Position numbers and translations under genes: made by a program. Of a stretch of 9,883 nucleotides of DNA, positions 6,379 to 9,883 are shown one piece after another (positions within the stretch are counted from its first letter, which is position 1; every line of letters begins with the position of its first letter). The stretch is from positions 1 to 9,883 of the forward strand of contig JAJTZC010000041.1 in assembly GCA_032906705.1 (NCBI GenBank). Reading direction: 5' to 3'. The notes below the pieces were generated by a model. It did no database searches and was not told the origin of the DNA. It was given only the letters and a program-made list of their open reading frames with translations. The DNA is from DASPPF01 sp032906705. Lineage in GTDB: Archaea; Thermoproteota; Nitrososphaeria; Nitrososphaerales; Gagatemarchaeaceae.

Positions 6379-6945
6379 TCAGCGCGGCGGCTCGAAGCAC
6401 GTCCTGCAGCGCGGCTCATAGAGCTCTTTCCCTCCCACTACGATCACAGGGGAGTCTTCCGGGGCCGGCCTGCCGCCAATCAGCCTCTGCGTCCGGGTGG
6501 CCTCCTGCCCGCACTTTACGCAGACGGCGCTGAGGTATCTGACCCTGTCGGCACGAGCGGCGAGGTTCATCGTCGAGAGGAAGGGCTCCGCCTTGAAGTT
6601 CATGTTAAGGCCGCAGGCTATCACCCTCTTCTCGTAGGCGATCGAATCCAGAAGCTGGACAAGGTCGCCGGGGAAGAACTGGACTTCGTCTACGCCGATT
6701 ACGTCGAGCTTCTCCTTCTTGACGATCTCTGGAATCCTCCTGATTCCGCCATCTGTCGCAACTATCGAATATGCGTCGTAGCGCAAGCCGTTGTGACTTG
6801 CAACCTGCCTGGCGCTATACCTCTTGTCAAAGGCTGGCTTGAAGATTGCCCCCTTCCTTTTTGCGATGACCTCCCTCTCGACGAGCCTGATCAGCTCGGA
6901 TGTCTTGCCTGAGAACATCGGGCCGATGATGACCTCGAGCGTCAA
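6379..6945 (-). CDS. tdk: thymidine kinase, type II (TK1-like)
   Basis: A 188-residue cytoplasmic kinase that phosphorylates thymidine (or deoxyuridine) with ATP. The Walker A loop is GPMFSGKT (8-15). DEVQFF (86-91) holds the catalytic glutamate E87 and the Walker B aspartate. GLNMNFKAEPF (112-122) is the lasso-side motif, with asparagines where many relatives have aspartates (G-L-D-x-D-F). The structural zinc site is C142, C145, C180 and C183. Y176 near the last cysteine pair fits the thymidine-binding segment. Length is typical of bacterial and archaeal type II enzymes. The start is TTG at 6945, centred 28 bases after a minus-strand TATA-like box, and it gives the normal N-terminus (two residues before the strand leading to Walker A). 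Upstream is the GNAT gene (39-base gap) and downstream uridine phosphorylase, so it forms part of a nucleoside salvage pair. Confidence 0.94.
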   Translation of the reverse strand: MTLEVIIGPMFSGKTSELIRLVEREVIAKRKGAIFKPAFDKRYSARQVASHNGLRYDAYSIVATDGGIRRIPEIVKKEKLDVIGVDEVQFFPGDLVQLLDSIAYEKRVIACGLNMNFKAEPFLSTMNLAARADRVRYLSAVCVKCGQEATRTQRLIGGRPAPEDSPVIVVGGKELYEPRCRTCFEPPR

Positions 6946-6968
6946 ACGCCACCGAGCCCTGACCTCGT

Positions 6969-6979
6969 GGATATATCGG
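6969..6979 (-). promoter_or_regulatory. TATA-like box for thymidine kinase
   Basis: ATATAT at 6971-6976, read on the minus strand as CGATATATCC, lies in the 39-base gap after the GNAT stop. Its centre is about 28 bases before the TTG start at 6945, which predicts a leaderless thymidine kinase transcript starting inside the gene run. A GGTGG a few bases before the TTG could serve as a weak ribosome site on read-through transcripts. Confidence 0.5.
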
Positions 6980-6984
6980 TTCTC

Positions 6985-7572
6985 TCAGGCGGTCCTGTAC
7001 ATCAGTACCTCGTCGATGCGCCTGCCTCGCCTCAGAATCTTCCCTGGAATCATTCCCACCTCTTTGAATCCAAGACTCCGGTAGAGGCTGCGTGCCTGCA
7101 CGTTGCTCGAGAGGACCCTCAGCTCCACCAGCCTGACGCCTCCGGCAGAAGCGTCCTCGAGGAGCACTTCCAGCATCCGCCTGCCGAGCCCCGCGCCTCG
7201 GAATCCGGCTATGATGCCTATCCCCAGCGACCCAGCGTGGCGCATGTCCTTGAACGGAGATCTGGTGACCTCGCAGTTGCCCACTATTCTCTTCCCGTAA
7301 GCAGCTGCGACGCTGAACACATCGTTCTTCCTGATCGCCGCCACCCTCCGTGCAAGCCATTTCCTCTCCTCCTTCACGGTTACGAGCGTGTCGATCAGTA
7401 CGCCGAGGTCAGGGTTCGAGGACCTCTCCCGCACGAGGTCGTTTGCGAATCTGACCGCCGTGCGCAGGTCTGAGCTGCGGAGAGCCCTGAGGGTGACCTG
7501 CCGTCCGTCTTTCAGCGTGAAACTCTCGTAGACTTCGCCGGGCTTCAATCTCTTAGCCGGAGGGGGACCCAT
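6985..7572 (-). CDS. GNAT-family N-acetyltransferase
   Basis: A 195-residue GNAT protein expected to transfer an acetyl group from acetyl-CoA to an amine. The acetyl-CoA pyrophosphate loop (motif A) is GFRGAGLGRRM (123-133), with the R-x-x-G-x-G pattern at 125-130. LGIGII (116-121) is the preceding strand and LRVLSSNVQARSLYRSLGF (151-169) is motif B, including N157 and the Tyr/Leu-Gly-Phe end. The N-terminal 25 residues are an extra lysine/proline-rich lead. The substrate cannot be read from sequence: the fold suits protein N-termini, amino acids, polyamines or antibiotics. The ATG at 7572 is 11 bases after the decarboxylase stop, and that spacer is an imperfect CTCG/CGAG inverted repeat; no clear ribosome site is visible. 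Probable co-transcription suggests it may act on the decarboxylase product, which is inference. Confidence 0.85.
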   Translation of the reverse strand: MGPPPAKRLKPGEVYESFTLKDGRQVTLRALRSSDLRTAVRFANDLVRERSSNPDLGVLIDTLVTVKEERKWLARRVAAIRKNDVFSVAAAYGKRIVGNCEVTRSPFKDMRHAGSLGIGIIAGFRGAGLGRRMLEVLLEDASAGGVRLVELRVLSSNVQARSLYRSLGFKEVGMIPGKILRRGRRIDEVLMYRTA

Positions 7573-7583
7573 TCTCGTTCGAG

Positions 7584-8903
7584 TCAGTTGGGCAGGCAGT
7601 CGCCGCCCTCGTCCATGAAGAGCCGCTCGACGTCCTGGCCCTTCCGCGCCACATTGTAACTCCCCTGACTCGTCCGCATCAGAACGTAGTGATTTGGCTG
7701 GCTGTGGAAATGGGTGTTCAGGACAAGCGAGTAGGCCCCCACATCACGGAACATGACGAGCTTCCCGACCTCGGCCCCGCCCAACTTGGACCTCGCCGAT
7801 GTGGGAAAGACGTCGAGCGGGTCGCAGAGACGCCCCACGAGCACTGTCTTCTGCATGGCCTGCCTTCCGCCAGGCACAACTTCGACCGGGTATTCATGCT
7901 TCAAGAGCGCCGCGTCGAGCAGGGAGTTGTAGCCTGCGTCGACGTAAACGTACCTGTTGTCCCCGAATTTCTTCACGTTGACGATGCGCGAAACTAGGAT
8001 TGCGGACTCTGCGGTCAGGAATCTCCCACTCTCCGTTATGAGCGTGAACTTGTTGCCTAGGCTTTCTGCCAAGCTGTTCAACTGCCCGACTATCTTGGCA
8101 GCGACATCCTTTGGAGTCGGCACCCTTCGACCGTACGACGCGGGCATACCCCCTCCTATGTCCAGGGTCTTCAGCTCGAACTGGCCGACCAGCTTCCTGG
8201 CCTCCAGTATGAAGCCCTCGAGTTTCTCGAGGGCCTCTGCATAGCAGGCTGGGTCCTCAATCTGGCTCCCTAGGTGGAAATGGAAGCCTTCGAAGACCAG
8301 CCCCGGCGTCGAAAGGAGCTTCCTGAGCACGTTTACCGCGCTGTCCTGGCCTGCGCCGTCGAACGGGAGTCCGAACTTTCCGTGGCCCATAGAGCCTCTC
8401 AGCTCAGCATGGACGTGAACCTCTGGGTTGACCCGCACGAGAACCTTGACCTTCGCAGACGTCTTGCCCGCGGCCTCGATTAGGTTGAGGAGTCCGTTGT
8501 GGCTGGCGACCACGATCATCCGCACGCCTGCCTTCAGCACGGTCTCGTACTCCGTCGCGGTCTCGGTGATGCTCGTGTACATCACGCTCTCCGCCGAACC
8601 TCCGCACTTCAGGAGGAAGTAGAGTTCCGTGGGCGCGGTGAGGTCGAACATTATCCCTTCGCCCACGAAAGCCTTGATCACCGACGGATTGAAGTTCGCC
8701 TTCATGGAATAGGCGACCCTGAACGCTCCCTTGAACTCTGTGAACGCCTGTTCCATCTCGCTGACCTTTTTCCGGAGAGTTGTCTCGTCGATCAGGAAGT
8801 AGGGCGTACCGTATCTCTCGGCGAGGTTGTACAGGTCTTTGTCTGAGAATCTTAATGAGGCAACCCCAGATCTTGCTATGGGTTGTGGGCGGGGGTCAAC
8901 CAA
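7584..8903 (-). CDS. PLP-dependent fold-III amino acid decarboxylase (LysA/ODC superfamily), substrate uncertain
   Basis: A 439-residue alanine-racemase-fold decarboxylase. YSMKAN (65-70) contains the PLP lysine K68. GFHFHLGSQI (206-215) carries the ring-stacking H210. DIGGG (248-252) and ESGR (291-294, usually E-P-G-R) bind the cofactor phosphate. The second half has VDAGYNSLLDAALL (321-334), GRLCDPLDVF (357-366) and GAYSLVLNTHFHSQPN (389-404). Diaminopimelate decarboxylases normally show C-E-S-G-D and an R-P after the D-x-G-x-N segment. Here the motif is C-D-P-L-D, closer to ornithine decarboxylase (C-D-x-x-D), and the R-P is absent. It could be a divergent LysA or act on another diamino or basic amino acid. 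The TTG start at 8903 is 29 bases after a TATA-like box; no ATG occurs before the conserved domain. It is first of a probable two-gene unit with the GNAT gene. Confidence 0.82.
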   Translation of the reverse strand: MVDPRPQPIARSGVASLRFSDKDLYNLAERYGTPYFLIDETTLRKKVSEMEQAFTEFKGAFRVAYSMKANFNPSVIKAFVGEGIMFDLTAPTELYFLLKCGGSAESVMYTSITETATEYETVLKAGVRMIVVASHNGLLNLIEAAGKTSAKVKVLVRVNPEVHVHAELRGSMGHGKFGLPFDGAGQDSAVNVLRKLLSTPGLVFEGFHFHLGSQIEDPACYAEALEKLEGFILEARKLVGQFELKTLDIGGGMPASYGRRVPTPKDVAAKIVGQLNSLAESLGNKFTLITESGRFLTAESAILVSRIVNVKKFGDNRYVYVDAGYNSLLDAALLKHEYPVEVVPGGRQAMQKTVLVGRLCDPLDVFPTSARSKLGGAEVGKLVMFRDVGAYSLVLNTHFHSQPNHYVLMRTSQGSYNVARKGQDVERLFMDEGGDCLPN

Positions 8904-8927
8904 CTTTTTATTGGTGATTGGCCGCTG

Positions 8928-8936
8928 AATTTTAAC
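8928..8936 (-). promoter_or_regulatory. TATA-like box for the decarboxylase
   Basis: The minus strand reads GTTAAAATT here. TTAAAA (8930-8935) is centred about 29 bases before the TTG start at 8903, the spacing of a leaderless archaeal transcript. It lies in a 73-base divergent gap (8904-8976) that is much richer in A and T than the flanking genes. Confidence 0.5.
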
Positions 8937-8950
8937 TTAAAAACATTATC
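8936..8950 (+). promoter_or_regulatory. TATA-like region for the GIY-YIG gene
   Basis: CTTAAAAA (8936-8943) runs into CATTAT (8944-8949). The two possible boxes are centred about 37 and 30 bases before the TTG at 8977. Either gives a very short leader or none. The region abuts the decarboxylase box on the other strand, forming a compact bidirectional promoter. Confidence 0.4.
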
Positions 8951-8976
8951 CCAGATTAGATTTTGTCTCGACAGCA

Positions 8977-9339
8977 TTGCGCAAAAGGATTTCCGACGCT
9001 GACGTGTCAAAGGACGACCCGGAAGACAAGCCAATTGCGGCAACGGAGGACGCAATAGAAGAAAACCTGCCCGCAAGACACTTTGTGTACATTGTCGAGT
9101 GTTCCGACCGCTCGCTCTACACCGGGTACACCATGAACCCATCCAGGAGGGTCACCGAGCACAATCGAGGGACTGCATCGCGATACACCAGGACGAAGCG
9201 GCCCGTCAAGCTAGTCTACCTGGAGGAGCTGGCGGACAGGGCTGCGGCCTTGAAGCGGGAGGTACGCATCAAGAGGCTCGCCAGGACCATGAAGCTACAG
9301 CTTTGCCTGTGGTACGAGGAGAAAACAAAGCGGAGCTAA
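8977..9339 (+). CDS. small GIY-YIG domain protein (UPF0213/YhbQ-like)
   Basis: A 120-residue protein with one GIY-YIG nuclease domain. The domain begins at residue 36 with FVYIV (the GIY strand) and continues with LYTGYT (47-52, the YIG strand), R57/R58, EHN (61-63), the G-T-A-S-R-Y-T-R loop (65-72) and ALKREVRIKRL (91-101), in which E95 is the likely metal-binding glutamate. Tyr48, an arginine, H62 and E95 are thus all in place, so it may be an active nuclease. Stand-alone members of this family are short and mostly uncharacterised; roles in DNA or RNA processing have been proposed. Residues 1-34 are an acidic, poorly ordered lead. The start is TTG at 8977 or GTG at 9004; the GTG removes nine residues of that lead and leaves the domain whole. 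It converges on alba with 46 bases between. Confidence 0.85.
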   Translation: MRKRISDADVSKDDPEDKPIAATEDAIEENLPARHFVYIVECSDRSLYTGYTMNPSRRVTEHNRGTASRYTRTKRPVKLVYLEELADRAAALKREVRIKRLARTMKLQLCLWYEEKTKRS

Positions 9340-9385
9340 CGCTAGCGAACCGGAACGCGTAGCTGCTCCAATGGTATCGCTGTTT
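9340..9385. other. 46-base convergent gap between the GIY-YIG gene and alba
   Basis: The gap holds a weak GCTA/TAGC inverted pair right after the GIY-YIG stop and no run of T on either strand longer than three. I see no convincing terminator for either gene. Confidence 0.4.
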
Positions 9386-9832
9386 CTATCTGCCGACGAC
9401 TATTTCGATGGAGGAGATGTTCCTTTGTTCGCTGCCTTCGCCGACGACTTCGGTGTTGATGGCTATGTCTTTGATGCTGAACTGGCCGTTGCCGAGCCTC
9501 TTCGTGACTATTTCAGCCACGTCGACAGCCCTGCTGATTGCGAGCCCTCTCGCCTTTACGACCACCTCTCCGGCCTGAGTCAGCTGGATGAGCGCGCTCA
9601 TCGCGTAGTTCATGACTGGCTTCTTGCCTACGAAGATGTGGTTGGAAGGCGCTCTGCGCTCCATCGGCTGCGGCATCGGCGCTGGAGCTGGTGAAGGTGC
9701 GCGCACTTGTGTTTGCTGTTGATTCTGCGTTTGTGTTGGCTCTGTATGCTGCACTGGTCTTGGGGCCGGAGCACTGCGTCGTGGCGGCCTGCGTTCCTCC
9801 GATTTCCTTGAGTCGGATCTCTTGTCTGGCAT
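9386..9832 (-). CDS. alba: Alba DNA/RNA-binding chromatin protein with a long N-terminal tail
   Basis: A 148-residue protein whose C-terminal part (64-148) is a complete Alba domain: IFVGKKPVMNY (66-76) with the DNA-contacting lysine pair K70/K71 (equivalent to Lys16/17 of Sulfolobus Alba), VVVKARGLAISRAVDVAEIV (90-109), DIAINTEVV (122-130) and RNISSIEIVV (137-146). Alba dimers bind DNA and RNA and help organise the archaeal chromosome. Typical Alba proteins are about 90-100 residues; here about 63 residues precede the domain. Residues 1-20 are charged (Lys, Arg, Asp, Glu), and 21-62 are rich in Pro, Gln, Ala and Thr with no hydrophobic core, so the tail is probably disordered. The ATG at 9832 is supported by AAGGA six bases upstream and by a TATA-like box. 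Starting inside the tail is unlikely given this signal. Confidence 0.92.
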   Translation of the reverse strand: MPDKRSDSRKSEERRPPRRSAPAPRPVQHTEPTQTQNQQQTQVRAPSPAPAPMPQPMERRAPSNHIFVGKKPVMNYAMSALIQLTQAGEVVVKARGLAISRAVDVAEIVTKRLGNGQFSIKDIAINTEVVGEGSEQRNISSIEIVVGR

Positions 9833-9838
9833 ATGTTG

Positions 9839-9843
9839 TCCTT
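9839..9843 (-). promoter_or_regulatory. ribosome binding site of alba
   Basis: The minus strand reads AAGGA, six bases before the ATG at 9832. It is the clearest Shine-Dalgarno sequence in the window and decides the start in favour of the long-tailed protein. Confidence 0.55.
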
Positions 9844-9866
9844 GTTCGCGTCGCCCCTCGCGAGTG

Positions 9867-9874
9867 TTATTTAA
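9867..9874 (-). promoter_or_regulatory. TATA-like box for alba
   Basis: The minus strand reads TTAAATAA, centred about 38 bases before the ATG at 9832. A start about 25 bases downstream gives a leader of 10-15 bases, just enough to include the AAGGA. Confidence 0.5.
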
Positions 9875-9883
9875 CCGTGATGA

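Noticed and set aside
7573..7583. CTCG-TT-CGAG in the spacer between the decarboxylase and GNAT genes as an attenuator
   Set aside because: Four-base arms with a two-base loop are too small to form a stable hairpin, and no U run follows.
8904..8909. T-run on the plus strand (CTTTTTA) as a transcription terminator
   Set aside because: No plus-strand gene lies upstream of it; it falls within the divergent promoter region and is the complement of an A-run just before the decarboxylase start.
1..9883. Mobile elements, CRISPR array, tRNA or rRNA genes, defence or toxin-antitoxin system
   Set aside because: No transposase, integrase, regularly spaced repeats, cloverleaf-like sequence or paired small genes were visible; all genes are metabolic or chromatin housekeeping types.

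Overview
The window looks like a chromosomal segment of a moderately GC-rich archaeon, most likely from the TACK group and perhaps a Nitrososphaeria (thaumarchaeal) lineage. The archaeal assignment rests on an Alba chromatin protein, an archaeal-type (ApgM) phosphoglycerate mutase, an archaeal bifunctional phosphoglucose/phosphomannose isomerase, TATA-box-like promoters placed for leaderless or short-leader transcripts, and frequent TTG/GTG starts. There is no rRNA and no universal marker gene, so the finer placement is an inference. Every gene reads as intact. I see no tRNA, CRISPR array, insertion sequence or integrase. The longest stretch without a gene is 140 bases.

Left part (81-4230), sugar phosphates and nucleotide sugars. 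A sugar-1-phosphate nucleotidyltransferase is followed after 2 bases by a GlmU-like protein (divergent nucleotidyltransferase domain plus left-handed beta-helix). After 140 bases comes a bifunctional phosphoglucose/phosphomannose isomerase. A GalT-family protein faces it tail to tail with no bases between the stop codons. Together these could interconvert hexose 6-phosphates and activate hexose 1-phosphates for glycan or glycoprotein synthesis. The GalT homolog lacks the nucleophilic histidine of its family.

Middle (4231-8903). A divergent promoter region separates GalT from ApgM phosphoglycerate mutase. ApgM converges on a minus-strand run read in the order PLP-dependent decarboxylase, GNAT acetyltransferase, thymidine kinase, uridine phosphorylase. 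The last two form a pyrimidine nucleoside salvage pair. The first two are 11 bases apart and are probably co-transcribed. The ApgM and uridine phosphorylase stop codons share one CTAG.

Right end (8904-9883). A short AT-rich divergent promoter region precedes a small GIY-YIG protein on the plus strand. An Alba protein with a long Pro/Gln-rich N-terminal tail is on the minus strand, with its promoter and ribosome binding site at the window's right edge.

I did not find a convincing new multi-gene system. The points most worth following are the nucleophile-less GalT, the fold-III decarboxylase with an atypical substrate signature next to a GNAT, the pairing of two nucleotidyltransferase genes, the tailed Alba, and the compact transcription layout (TTG starts 28-30 bases after TATA-like boxes, and convergent stops that abut or overlap).
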